64,000 nt of DNA from G963667915 sp965197385 (GCA_965197385.1 CBDANA010000006.1:124001-188000), one strand, 5' to 3'; numbered from the stretch's first letter, positions 40,093-47,938 are shown. Notes: generated by a model not told the origin, from the letters alone. Made by a program: numbers and translations.

Positions 40093-41475
40093 TCACCCTT
40101 CCTTCTCGATGTCGGTCAGCACGTCACGGAGTTGCGGACCAAAGTCGGTCTTCCCTGGACACACGAAGCTGCACAACGCGAGATCCTCTTCGTCCAGCTC
40201 GAGGCAGCCGAGTTCCTCGGCACGCTCGACATCGCGCATCGCAAGCGCCCGGGCCAAAAAGGTCGGCATCAGGTCCAGCGGCATGACGCGTTCGTACATG
40301 CCGATCGGGATAATGGTGCGACGCGAGCCGTTCGTCGACGTCGTGAACGCGAACCGCCGGCCCGGCAGTAGCTTCGAGACGAACGTGCTGATCGTCGAGA
40401 ACTTGTTGAACCCGGGACTCAGCCACCCCAGGAATTCACGTGTGCGGCCCTCCGCCAGGACCGACACTTGCTGGTGATAGCGCCCCAGATAGCCGAAGAC
40501 CGCACCGGCCGCGGCGCGGCCCGAGAAGACCGACCCGGAAATGACCCGGTGCTCACCACTGGCCATCTCGTCGACCAGCTGGCCGCGGACCAGCTCGTCC
40601 AGGGCGGCGCCGAGCCGCGTCTTGAGCAGCCGGGGATCCCGGACCGACGGCCCGCCGAGCGCGACAACGCGGTCGACCGCCAGCTCACCGCGGTTGAACA
40701 GATGGCCGATCGCGACGACGTCCTGATAACCCGCATGCCAGACCATCTTCTGGCGATCGACCGGATCCAGGCGGTGAATGTGGAGCCCGACCGTCCCCGA
40801 CGGATGCGGACCGGCGAACTCCTCGTGCCGGAGCCGGTCGACCTGCGGCAGCGACAGCGGCAGCCCTGTGGGCGTGCAGACGAACAGCGGGCCGTCGGTC
40901 AGCTTGGACAGCGCGAACAGGCCGGTCTCGAAGGCACCCTGCGAACCGGTCAGCACCGTCTCGACCGACGCGGCCAGCGGGTTCGTGTCGATGGCCGTGA
41001 CGAAGATCGAGTGCGGCCGCTCGGCCGGATCCGCGACCCGGCTGAACGGCCGTCCGCGTAGGGCAATCCACTGCCCGGACTCCACCAGCAGCTCCCGGAC
41101 CTCGTCCCCGGTGAGCGCGCTCGGATGCCGACTCGAGAAGGCGCTGAAGCGCGGCGCGTCGGGACGTCCTTCTCGCTCGCTCCGCGAGAGCTCGATGACG
41201 ACCGACTGGAGCGCGCGCCGATCGCCCCGGTTCACGGCCAGGACGCGCCCTTCCGCCGGGGCGGTGTACCGCACGCCGGGGGTCTTCTTGTCCTCCATGA
41301 GGAGCTGCCCTCGGCGCACGTCGTCCCCGACGTTGACGTGCATCGTCGGCCTGAGACCGACGAAATCGGCCGCCACGACACCGACGGTGCGTGGTGTCGC
41401 ACCGGCCTCGATCTGCTGCCTCGGCTCGCCCGTGATCGGCAACCGAAGGCCCTTCCGTGTCGTGTGCACCGCCAT
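40093..41475 (-). CDS. nqrA: Na+-translocating NADH:quinone reductase subunit A
   Basis: Cytoplasmic quinone-site subunit, 460 residues. It starts MAVHTTRKGLRLPITGEPRQ and contains MHVNVGDDVRRGQLLMEDKK, GTVGLHIHRLDPV and a late cysteine motif ALCSFVCPGKTDFG. First nqr gene, 5 nt after gmhA. Confidence 0.97.
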   Translation of the reverse strand: MAVHTTRKGLRLPITGEPRQQIEAGATPRTVGVVAADFVGLRPTMHVNVGDDVRRGQLLMEDKKTPGVRYTAPAEGRVLAVNRGDRRALQSVVIELSRSEREGRPDAPRFSAFSSRHPSALTGDEVRELLVESGQWIALRGRPFSRVADPAERPHSIFVTAIDTNPLAASVETVLTGSQGAFETGLFALSKLTDGPLFVCTPTGLPLSLPQVDRLRHEEFAGPHPSGTVGLHIHRLDPVDRQKMVWHAGYQDVVAIGHLFNRGELAVDRVVALGGPSVRDPRLLKTRLGAALDELVRGQLVDEMASGEHRVISGSVFSGRAAAGAVFGYLGRYHQQVSVLAEGRTREFLGWLSPGFNKFSTISTFVSKLLPGRRFAFTTSTNGSRRTIIPIGMYERVMPLDLMPTFLARALAMRDVERAEELGCLELDEEDLALCSFVCPGKTDFGPQLRDVLTDIEKEG

Positions 41476-41480
41476 CGATG

Positions 41481-42077
41481 TCAGGCCTGTCCGTCGATCA
41501 TCCCGCGCTCGACCAACTCGCAGAGCACGTGCAGGAGCATGCGGTGGACTTCCTGCACGCGCGCCGTCGTGTCGTGCGGCACGTTCACGTGGATGTCGGC
41601 CGCGCGGCCGAGCGCGCCGCCGTCGCGACCGGTGAGCGCCACGCGAACCAACCCACCCCGCTCGGCCGCTTCGAAGCCGGCCAGCACATTCGCCGACGTC
41701 CCGCTGGTGGAGATGCCGAACGCCACGTCGCCCCGCCGTCCCAGCGCTTCGACCTGCCTGGCGAATACCTGGTCATAGCCAAAATCGTTGCCGATAGCGG
41801 TGACGACGCTGGAGTCGGCAGTGAGCGCGACCGCGGGCCAGCCGCAGCGCTCGCGATTGAATCGCCCGACCAGCTCCGCGGCCAGATGCTCCGCATCGGA
41901 CGCGCTGCCGCCGTTCCCGAACGCCAGCACCTGACCGCCCGCACCGAGCGCGCGCACCATTGCCTCGGCCGCCGAGAGGACGGGCTGCAGATCGAGATGG
42001 CGCACCTGCTCGTGCAGCGCCGCCGCCTCACCGAGGATGCCGTCGATTACCTGGCGGGGATCGTCCTGGTCGGCCAT
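41481..42077 (-). CDS. gmhA: Sedoheptulose-7-phosphate isomerase (SIS domain)
   Basis: First enzyme of ADP-heptose synthesis for LPS. 198 residues, SIS fold: VLAFGNGGSASDAEHLAAEL, GRFNRER, LTADSSVVTAIGNDFGYDQV, FGISTSGTSANVLAGFEAA and the C-terminal HRMLLHVLCELVE are close to GmhA. The ATG at 42077 gives MADQDDPRQVID. It heads the nqr unit, an unusual pairing; its leader carries a promoter and a terminator-like hairpin (42123-42242). Confidence 0.9.
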   Translation of the reverse strand: MADQDDPRQVIDGILGEAAALHEQVRHLDLQPVLSAAEAMVRALGAGGQVLAFGNGGSASDAEHLAAELVGRFNRERCGWPAVALTADSSVVTAIGNDFGYDQVFARQVEALGRRGDVAFGISTSGTSANVLAGFEAAERGGLVRVALTGRDGGALGRAADIHVNVPHDTTARVQEVHRMLLHVLCELVERGMIDGQA

Positions 42078-42122
42078 CAATATACTAAGACGCCTAGAGC
42101 TTGTGAAAAGTTTCCCAAGCCA

Positions 42123-42153
42123 GATCACAAAAAAAGCGCCACACGCCGAGGGC
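42123..42153 (-). terminator. Terminator-like hairpin in the gmhA-nqr leader
   Basis: On the minus strand GCGCC and GGCGC form a 5-bp stem with a 10-nt loop, followed directly by seven T. It lies about 46 nt upstream of the gmhA start and downstream of a promoter-like sequence (42213-42242). It could attenuate the operon or end a short RNA of about 80 nt. The stem is modest. Confidence 0.45.
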
Positions 42154-42212
42154 GCCACTCTTCCATGACCCGTCGAGACCACAGTCGCGCCAAGTCCCGA
42201 CCTCTCAAGGAC

Positions 42213-42242
42213 ATGCTAGCGGACGCCCTCACGCGAAGTCAA
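42213..42242 (-). promoter_or_regulatory. Sigma-70-type promoter upstream of gmhA-nqr
   Basis: Minus-strand -35 TTGACT (42237-42242), 18-bp spacer, -10 TAGCAT (42213-42218). It gives a predicted start near 42206 and a leader of about 130 nt before gmhA. The -35 hexamer is identical to that of the ilv leader promoter. Confidence 0.5.
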
Positions 42243-42342
42243 TTTGGGACCGGCCTGCGGCCATGGTACCATTCGGCGCGGCCAGCCCGGCTCCGGCGAT
42301 TGCAGTCGCCCTCGCGGGCGGTCGAACGGACACTCATCCCCC

Positions 42343-43386
42343 ATGGCCGTGCACACGGTCGTCGTCTGTGAAGCCCAAGTTCCCTTCGTCGAAGGCGGCG
42401 CCGAATTTCATGTGCGGGCGCTGGTGGAGCACCTGCGCCAACACGGATACCGCACCGAGCTCGTCAGCGTGCCCTTCAAGTGGTATCCGAAGGAGGAAAT
42501 CCTGGCCCACGCCGCCGCCTGGCGGCTGCTCGACCTGAGCGAGAGCAACGGCCAGTCGATCGACCTGGCGATCGGACTCAAATTTCCGATCTATTTCGCG
42601 CGGCACCCCAACAAGGTGGTCTGGCTGATTCACCAGTACCGCGCCGCCTATGAGCTGTGCGGCACGCCGTACTCCGACTTCCAGCACACCGAGGCGGACG
42701 TTGGCCTGCGCGACACGCTGATGCGGCTCGATCGGGAAATGCTGGGAGAGTGCCGACGCCTCTTCACCAACGCGCGCAACACGGCGTCGCGTCTCGAGCG
42801 GTTCAATGGCCTGACGGCGGAACCCCTGTATCATCCCCCGCGGCTGGCCGAAAAGCTTCACGGGGGGCCGTACGGCGACTACGTGCTCTCAGCCGGCCGG
42901 CTGGAATCGGTGAAGCGGATCGAGCTGGCGATCGAGGCGATCGCGCTGGCCGACTCGGCCGTGCGGCTGGTCGTCGTCGGGGACGGAACCGAACGGCCCC
43001 GGCTGGCGCGGCTCATCGAGGACCGCAGGGTCGGTGATCGGGTGGACCTGGCCGGATGGGTGGACGACGACACGTTGATCGAGCTCTACGCCGGCGCGCT
43101 CGGCGTCGTCTACGCCCCGTATGACGAGGACTACGGCTACGTGACCCTGGAGGGCTTTCTGGCGCACCGGCCGGTTATCACGGCGGCCGATTCTGGCGGA
43201 CCGCTCGAGTTCGTCGAGGATGGCGTCAACGGCGCGGTCTGCGCGCCCGACGCCGGTGAGATCGCCGGCGCCATCAGCCGGCTGGCAGCCGACCGACACG
43301 CGGCGGCCCGGCTGGGCGACGCGGGATACGAACGGGCGAGATTGGTGTCGTGGGACGGCGTGGTGGCGACCTTGGTAGGAGGATAG
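42343..43386 (+). CDS. Glycosyltransferase family 4 (group 1)
   Basis: 347 residues, GT-B fold. N-terminal acceptor half: VVVCEAQVPFVEGGAEFHVR. C-terminal donor half: DYVLSAGRLESVKRIELAIE, VVGDGTERPRLARLIE, then the EX7E-type region YEDYGYVTLEGFLAHRPVI-like segment (PYDEDYGYVTLEGFLAHRPV). Likely adds a sugar to a cell-surface glycan. ATG 42343 was chosen because it gives the family opening; the upstream frame is not supported. Divergent from gmhA. Confidence 0.88.
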   Translation: MAVHTVVVCEAQVPFVEGGAEFHVRALVEHLRQHGYRTELVSVPFKWYPKEEILAHAAAWRLLDLSESNGQSIDLAIGLKFPIYFARHPNKVVWLIHQYRAAYELCGTPYSDFQHTEADVGLRDTLMRLDREMLGECRRLFTNARNTASRLERFNGLTAEPLYHPPRLAEKLHGGPYGDYVLSAGRLESVKRIELAIEAIALADSAVRLVVVGDGTERPRLARLIEDRRVGDRVDLAGWVDDDTLIELYAGALGVVYAPYDEDYGYVTLEGFLAHRPVITAADSGGPLEFVEDGVNGAVCAPDAGEIAGAISRLAADRHAAARLGDAGYERARLVSWDGVVATLVGG

Positions 43387-43400
43387 CCTGTAGCGTAGGG

Positions 43401-43629
43401 CCGGGGTGCGGGGCAGCGCCCCGACAGGAGACAGGGGCGCACAGCGCGCCTCGCGAGGGCGCGGCGCGGGGCGTGCGGGGTCACCGCCAGCGCCAGAGCC
43501 GGGGTGCGGGGCAGTGCCCCGACAGGAGACAGGCGTGCACGGCGCGCCTCGTGAGGGCGCGGCGCGGGGCGTGCGGGGTCCCCGCTAGCGCCCGAGCCGG
43601 GGTTCGGGGCAGCGCCCCGACAAGAAAAG
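43401..43629. repeat. 98-bp direct tandem repeat, 2.3 copies, GC-rich
   Basis: Unit starts at 43401, 43499 and 43597, an exact 98-bp period; the third copy is cut after about 33 bp by the next gene. Each unit begins with CCGGGGTGCGGGGCAGYGCC and contains the dyad GGGGCAGCGCCCC. It fills the spacer between two glycosyltransferase genes; the last unit supplies the region where the ribosome-binding site of the second gene should be. Confidence 0.9.
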
Positions 43630-43917
43630 ATGACGAAGCTCATCGTTCAGATCCCGTGCCTGAATGAGGCGGCGACGCTGCCCGCCACGCTGCGCGACCT
43701 GCCGCGGCAGATTCCAGGCATCGACGCGATCGAGATCGTCGTGATCGATGACGGCTCGAAGGACGACACGGCAGACGTGGCGCGCGAGCATGGCGTCGAG
43801 CACGTCATCAGGTTCCAGAGGAATCGGGGCCTGGCGGCCGCCTTCACCGCCGGCATCGACGCCTGCCTCAAGCGAGGTGCGGATTTCATCGTCAACACCG
43901 ACGCCGACAACCAGGGT
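43630..43917 (+). pseudogene. Glycosyltransferase family 2, truncated by insertion
   Basis: About 96 codons of a GT2 enzyme of the dolichol-phosphate-mannose-synthase type: LIVQIPCLNEAATLPATLRD, EIVVIDDGSKDDTADVAREH, GLAAAFTAGIDACLKRGADF and NTDADNQ (DxD metal motif). Family similarity stops abruptly after DADNQ near 43917, where insertion-sequence material begins, and the remaining ~200 residues are not found in the window. Probably non-functional. Confidence 0.85.
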
Positions 43918-44400
43918 GAATTCAACTGGTCGTCGCAACACCTCGATGATGAGGTGCTGCGATGCAGGAACGGAGACGGAGAAGGTCAGACCGGGCGGGT
44001 CGACCTGCGATGCGTTCGCCTGGCCGGCCGCCGGTAGCGGGGCGTGCGGAGCAGCAACGGTTCTGGAAGGCGATCACCCGGGGGCTGTCGAATGAGGATG
44101 CCGCAGTGTCCTGCGGCGTGTCGCCGCCCGTGGGTGGTCGTTGGTTCCGTGAGGGCGGTGGTATGCCGCCGATCAGCTTGGCGCCCCGATCAGCTCGCTC
44201 CCTGTCCTTCGCGGAGCGGGAAGAAATCGCGATCCTGAGAGCTCAGGGCGCCGGGGTGCGCGACATTGCCCGTCGGCTCCGGAGAGCCCCGTCGACTGTC
44301 TCACGTGAGCTGCGTCGCAACGCGGCGACTCGGAGCGGCGGTCTGGCGTATCGGGCGTCGACTGCGCAGTGGGCCCAGCCCGCGACAGGCCCGCCGCTCG
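43918..44400 (+). mobile_element. IS30-family insertion-sequence remnant with truncated transposase
   Basis: From ATG 44010 the frame encodes an IS30-type transposase N-terminus: MRSPGRPPVAGRAEQQRFWK, then LSFAEREEIAILRAQGAGVR and the helix-turn-helix DIARRLRRAPSTVSRELRRN. Similarity is lost after about residue 125 (near 44390), and no catalytic DDE domain follows. The left boundary is placed where the GT2 gene breaks. The element is dead and has itself been cut by IS3-type DNA. Confidence 0.8.
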
Positions 44401-44455
44401 GAGACGGCCACCCGGTGGCGGACTCCGGCCCCCGCCTGCCGGCGTCTCGGCGGGC

Positions 44456-44797
44456 TCAGACGTGTCCCGAGGGCACCTCTTTAAGAATCGCGTGGTCGAG
44501 GGCTGGGTCCGCCACCAGCTGCTTGAGCCGCGGGTTCTCGCGCTCGAGCTCCTTGAGCCGCGTGGCCTGATCGAACCGCAAGCCCCCGTACTCCTTCCGC
44601 CCCCGAGAGTACGTCTGCTCGCTGATCCCGAGTTTCTTACAGACCTGGGGCGTGCGCAGACCGCGGCTCAGCTCCACCTCGGCCTGCCGCAGCTTGCTGA
44701 CAATCTGTTCCGTGCTCTACCGCTTTGTGGGCATCCTGCCGCCTCCTTCCGCCCAAAATCCTAACGCTGGATCTGGACCGGTTTAAGGGGGGCAGGC
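44456..44797 (-). mobile_element. IS3-family insertion-sequence remnant: orfA pseudogene plus one end
   Basis: Minus-strand orfA from ATG 44734 reads MPTKR, then a TAG stop (44719-44717) where the family has Tyr. It then continues STEQIVSKLRQAEVELSRGL, RTPQVCKKLGISEQTYSRGR and a leucine-zipper-like RLKELERENPRLKQLVADPA to a stop at 44456. orfB (the integrase core) is absent. The sequence beginning TGGCCTGCCCCCCTTAAACC at 44797 looks like the element's outer inverted repeat. Confidence 0.8.
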
Positions 44798-44833
44798 CAG
44801 GGACGCCCTCGTCGGAATGAGTATTCTTATCCG

Positions 44834-45190
44834 GTGGCGGAAGTCGAGTACATCAGCGCTGTAACGTTCGCGGTTCGGGACATGGCTCGCTCCGTTGCTT
44901 TCTACCGGCAGCTGGGGTTCACGATGTTGCGCGGCGGCGAGGACGCTTCGTTCAGCAGCTTTCGGTTCGGCGAAGCCTTCGTGAATCTGGCGGCCGTCTC
45001 CACCTACAAGGGACAATGGTGGGGGCGGGTAATCCTCCGTGTTACCGAGGTCGATGCATACCACCAAACGCTCACTGCGGCCGGGCTCCAACCCGACAAA
45101 CCGATGGATGCTCCCTGGGGCGAGCGCTTCTTCCACATCAGCGACCCGGACGGGCACGAGCTCAGTTTCGCGGAGCTGCTGCTGTCGTGA
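44834..45190 (+). CDS. VOC-superfamily (glyoxalase/bleomycin-resistance-like) protein
   Basis: 118 residues from GTG 44834: VEYISAVTFAVRDMARSVAF, FYRQLGFTMLRGG and WGERFFHISDPDGHELSFAE. One VOC module with the usual beta-alpha-beta-beta-beta arrangement and a final metal-ligand-type Glu (DGHELSFAE). The substrate cannot be inferred. It begins just outside the IS3 end, so its promoter may have been displaced. Confidence 0.8.
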   Translation: MAEVEYISAVTFAVRDMARSVAFYRQLGFTMLRGGEDASFSSFRFGEAFVNLAAVSTYKGQWWGRVILRVTEVDAYHQTLTAAGLQPDKPMDAPWGERFFHISDPDGHELSFAELLLS

Positions 45191-45511
45191 CTCTGAGTAG
45201 CGAGTGGGCGTGGGGCATGAATGGGTTGGGCTGATGTATAAGGCCGGCCTGAGCGTAGACCTCGGCTTAATGTACACGGCCGGCCAAGGTGTCCCGCCAG
45301 AACTGGTTCGAGGAACTCCAGGCGCGGGTGCCGACGGGACGGTAGGACTGTCGCACTTCAACTCACCTTCGACCCACCCAAAAGTACTGCCACGGGTACT
45401 GCCACGATTTTCTGTCCGCGAGTGGCCTCCAGTGGCCACTTCTGGCCACCGACGGTTTCGAGAACCGCCAATAAACTCGGTATTCCCTTGCTATGTGAGC
45501 GATGGGCGAGA
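45191..45511. other. Gene-free stretch with direct and inverted repeats
   Basis: No convincing gene. It contains a ~22-bp imperfect direct repeat (GGCTGATGTATAAGGCCGGC at 45227 and a variant at ~45264), two copies of ACTGCCACGGGTACTGCCAC-like sequence near 45388-45404, and a dyad GTGGCCACTTCTGGCCAC near 45432. Lying between an IS remnant and a broken tRNA, it looks like the edge of a former integrated element. Confidence 0.5.
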
Positions 45512-45553
45512 GGCTTAGAAAGCCGATGCTCTATCCAGCTGAGCTACGGGCGC
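45512..45553 (-). pseudogene. Truncated tRNA-Arg(TCT), 5' half only
   Basis: On the minus strand the sequence begins GCGCCCGTAGCTCAGCTGGA, the acceptor 5' strand and D-arm of a tRNA, and runs through an anticodon loop TTTCTAA (anticodon TCT) to GCC. It then departs from tRNA sequence in the 3' side of the anticodon stem. No T-arm or acceptor 3' strand follows. The matching 3' half is not seen elsewhere in the window. Confidence 0.8.
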
Positions 45554-45764
45554 GTGTTTTGTTGATTGTAGGAGCAACGGGACGCCAAGGTCATGTCAAT
45601 CCGACGGTCACGCCGCCGTGTCGGTTTCGAGACATTTTACCCGCGATCTGAAGCAGATCGCTCGGGCGGGTCACCCAGACGTTCTTCGGAAGTCCTCATG
45701 ACCACGGCCCACCCCGGGCTGCTAGGCGGGGCCCCGGCGCGCCCGGGCGCGGCTCGAAGAGCTT

Positions 45765-46145
45765 TCAGCGCCGGATGGATCGCCAGATCATTCGCATGTA
45801 GGTGTCGTGCCATGCCCACCGGGCGTCGCGCGCGGCGGTTTGCCGGGCCGACCTCGGCCGGGCGCTCACCCAGGAGGAGGTGAGGCCGAAGGTGGTGCGC
45901 CGTCTGCCGAGCTCGCGCGCGGACCGAATCGCCGTCGCGGTCACGCTGAGCCGCGCAGCCTCGGCGTCGAACGGATCTGCATCGAGGAGCTTCAGTAGAT
46001 CCCGGACCAGGAAGGGGCCGACCAATGGCGGTGCGGAACGGTCGGGTTCGACTGGCTGCTGGGCCGTCGCCGCGGGAGCCGCCAGCAGCAGCACGCCGAC
46101 CAGCAGGAGCACGCCGATACTCACCGCGCCTCCGTCCCGTTGCAT
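45765..46145 (-). CDS. Hypothetical secreted protein
   Basis: 126 residues. A clear signal peptide (MQRDGGAVSIGVLLLVGVLL, then LAAPAATAQQP) supports this frame over the overlapping plus-strand frame. The mature part (LVGPFLVRDLLKLLDADPFD, then an Arg-rich tail) matches nothing I recognise. Divergent from the acetyltransferase gene at 46359. I see nothing in the 174 bp beyond its stop. Confidence 0.5.
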   Translation of the reverse strand: MQRDGGAVSIGVLLLVGVLLLAAPAATAQQPVEPDRSAPPLVGPFLVRDLLKLLDADPFDAEAARLSVTATAIRSARELGRRRTTFGLTSSWVSARPRSARQTAARDARWAWHDTYMRMIWRSIRR

Positions 46146-46358
46146 CTGGACCTTCTCTCCCTGCAGCATACACCCAGAACGGTGCAGGCGAGCCAGGCGT
46201 TGGACCGCGCCTATCGTCAGCCGCCAACCCGGGGGAGCGCGCGGGGCACCCGTGCCGTAAGGCGTCAGCGCATCTTGTTGGGAGCGGCCAGCCCGGATAT
46301 AGTCTGGCGTTGTCGACGGCGGCCAGCGCGCCGGGAGATTGAGAGACGGAGCGAGAGA

Positions 46359-46877
46359 ATGGCGGTCATCCGTGCCGAACGTGACGCTGATCAACGCGCC
46401 GTGTTCGAGGTGAACCAAGAGGTCTTCGAGACCGACGCCGAGGCGCGGCTCGTGGATGCGCTCCGTGAGGTGGCGGCGCCGGCGATCTCGCTGGTCGCCG
46501 AGGAGGACGGTGCCATCGTCGGCCACATCTTTTTCTCGCCGGTGACGGTGGACGGAAAGAAGGGCGACGTCGGCATGATGGGGCTGGCGCCGATGGCGGT
46601 GCGCGAGAAGTTCCAGCGAAAGGGCATCGGCCGCCAGCTCGTCGAACGGGGACTCGAGGCCTGCGAGCAGGCGGGCGCCCGGCTCGTCTTCGTCCTCGGC
46701 TTTCCCGACTACTACCCGCGGTTCGGCTTCCGGCTCGTCGCGCCGCTCGGCTTGCACTACACCGATCCGAAGCTCGACGTCTGCTTCTTCGTGAAGGAGA
46801 TGCAGCCGGGCGCGCTCGAGGGCGTGGCCGGCACCGTCGCCTATCATCCGGTCTTCGATCGGACGTTCGGGGGATGA
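46359..46877 (+). CDS. GNAT family N-acetyltransferase (YhbS-like)
   Basis: 172 residues. The acetyl-CoA binding motif is LAPMAVREKFQRKGIGRQLV; also VAEEDGAIVGHIFFSPV and VLGFPDYYPRFGFRLV, the YhbS-type signature. Substrate unknown. ATG 46359 has GGAG about 7 nt upstream; the frame stays open upstream without support. Confidence 0.88.
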   Translation: MAVIRAERDADQRAVFEVNQEVFETDAEARLVDALREVAAPAISLVAEEDGAIVGHIFFSPVTVDGKKGDVGMMGLAPMAVREKFQRKGIGRQLVERGLEACEQAGARLVFVLGFPDYYPRFGFRLVAPLGLHYTDPKLDVCFFVKEMQPGALEGVAGTVAYHPVFDRTFGG

Positions 46878-46884
46878 GGGTCTG

Positions 46885-47373
46885 TTACGGCTCGTTCGCG
46901 GCGCGATAGTCGGCGCCGAGCAGTTCCAGGTGATTCTGCAGGACGCGACGGGTGTCCTCCTGGAGGCTGTCGGCGTCGGTGAAGTCGAGCGAGTCGGCGT
47001 GCCAGGTGGCGGCCATGACGGTCTCATCGTTCGCGAGTGTCGCCGGCTGGAACAGCTTCAGGCTGATGCTGACGGCGAAGCCGTCCGCCGCCGCTCGCGC
47101 CGGATTGACCGCCACGGTCAGGTAAGTGCCGTCCGGGTTCTCGCCCCCCTGCGACAGCTCGACGTCGAGTTGGTCGAGCCGGCGTTCCACGATGTCCCGG
47201 ACCCAGTCGGGCTCCACGCCGTTCCTGGCCGCGCTGGGATTGCGCTCCATCTGCACCTCCACCCGCACCGCCCGGAGATCCTTCAGTGAATCCCGCGCCG
47301 AGCCGACCTGGGCTGTGAAGACCGGCCTGGCCAGCAGCGCGACGAGCAGTCCGATCACGAGTGTCCGTGGCAT
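46885..47373 (-). CDS. Hypothetical secreted protein
   Basis: 162 residues from MPRTLVIGLLVALLARPVFT (signal peptide), followed by AQVGSARDSLKDL. The mature domain contains VRVEVQMERNPSAARNGVEP, RRLDQLDVELSQGGENPDGT and AVSISLKLFQPATLANDETV; its alternating pattern suggests a small beta-rich periplasmic domain. No family recognised. Convergent with the acetyltransferase gene (7-nt gap). Confidence 0.65.
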   Translation of the reverse strand: MPRTLVIGLLVALLARPVFTAQVGSARDSLKDLRAVRVEVQMERNPSAARNGVEPDWVRDIVERRLDQLDVELSQGGENPDGTYLTVAVNPARAAADGFAVSISLKLFQPATLANDETVMAATWHADSLDFTDADSLQEDTRRVLQNHLELLGADYRAANEP

Positions 47374-47520
47374 TGGCACAGTTGACTCCGTGTGGCCAAA
47401 GACCGAATGACGGGACATTATTGGTCCATCATACCTGGCATACTAGGACCTTTGTAGAGACCAGCGATTTGGACCGAAAAGCTTGACAGCGGCGATGACC
47501 GCCCTCGCCAAGGAGGTTCG

Positions 47521-47706
47521 ATGAAGGACGCCACACCGTCTTCGTTCAAGCTGGAATCGACCAAGGTGAAATTCCTCGAAGAGATGGCGCAGCAGCACGG
47601 CTTGCCCGATACGGGCAAGGCGGTCCGATGCCTGATTGACTACGCCCGGGCGAACCCCGACCGGCAGGCGGAGATCTTCGGCGAGTTACGCTGCGAGGAT
47701 TGTTAG
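47521..47706 (+). CDS. Small hypothetical protein, possibly ribbon-helix-helix-like
   Basis: 61 residues, MKDATPSSFKLESTKVKFLE... ending ELRCEDC. A strong Shine-Dalgarno (AAGGAGG) lies 5 nt before the ATG. The length and the KLESTKVKFLEEMAQQHGLP pattern (strand followed by two helices) recall CopG/RHH-type DNA binders, but this is only a shape argument. A CxxC pair ends the protein. It directly precedes the ilv leader region. Confidence 0.6.
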   Translation: MKDATPSSFKLESTKVKFLEEMAQQHGLPDTGKAVRCLIDYARANPDRQAEIFGELRCEDC

Positions 47707-47754
47707 GTTGCTATGAATATAAATACTACTTATAAAATAGTAAGAATTATAAAC

Positions 47755-47783
47755 TTGACTGCATAGGCCGGCTGCGGTGTAAG
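47755..47783 (+). promoter_or_regulatory. Promoter of the ilv leader with upstream AT-rich element
   Basis: -35 TTGACT (47755-47760), 17-bp spacer, -10-like TGTAAG (47778-47783). Immediately upstream (47712-47754) lies a strikingly A+T-rich tract in a GC-rich genome, which would suit an UP element. Transcription would start near 47790, just before the leader peptide ATG. Confidence 0.55.
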
Positions 47784-47797
47784 CTGGGTGGGCTGTG

Positions 47798-47938
47798 ATG
47801 TTTCACGCTGTTGCCTGGCTCACCGGCGTTCGCCTTGGTGCCGCCGCGTCGCTGCCGACGCGGGTCCGGCCGGTGCTCCCCGTGGTCGTTATCATTACCG
47901 GCACGGTCGTGCCGGATGTCGCAAACGGGATGATGTAG
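47798..47938 (+). CDS. ilvL: ilv leader peptide (attenuator)
   Basis: A 46-codon frame, MFHAVAWLTGVRLGAAASLP... followed by PVLPVVVIITGTVVPDV and ending GMM. Codons 29-33 are GTG GTC GTT ATC ATT (Val-Val-Val-Ile-Ile), with two more Val codons four codons later. Valine and isoleucine are end products of the operon downstream, so stalling at this run would sense them. Its stop codon directly follows the antiterminator strand (47927-47935). No strong Shine-Dalgarno is obvious (GGTGGGCTGTG precedes). Confidence 0.78.
   Translation: MFHAVAWLTGVRLGAAASLPTRVRPVLPVVVIITGTVVPDVANGMM

Noticed and set aside
42124..42215. 29-codon leader peptide (MSLRGRDLARLW...) ahead of gmhA
   Set aside because: Its ATG overlaps the -10 hexamer of the proposed promoter, so it would not be in the transcript, and it has no run of regulatory codons.
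44783..45439. Minus-strand frame opposite the VOC gene reaching to the tRNA fragment
   Set aside because: Mostly antisense to the VOC gene; the remainder shows no integrase or other family motif.
45802..46260. Plus-strand frame opposite the secreted hypothetical protein
   Set aside because: Low-complexity Arg/Ser/Pro composition typical of a shadow frame; the minus strand has a clear signal peptide.
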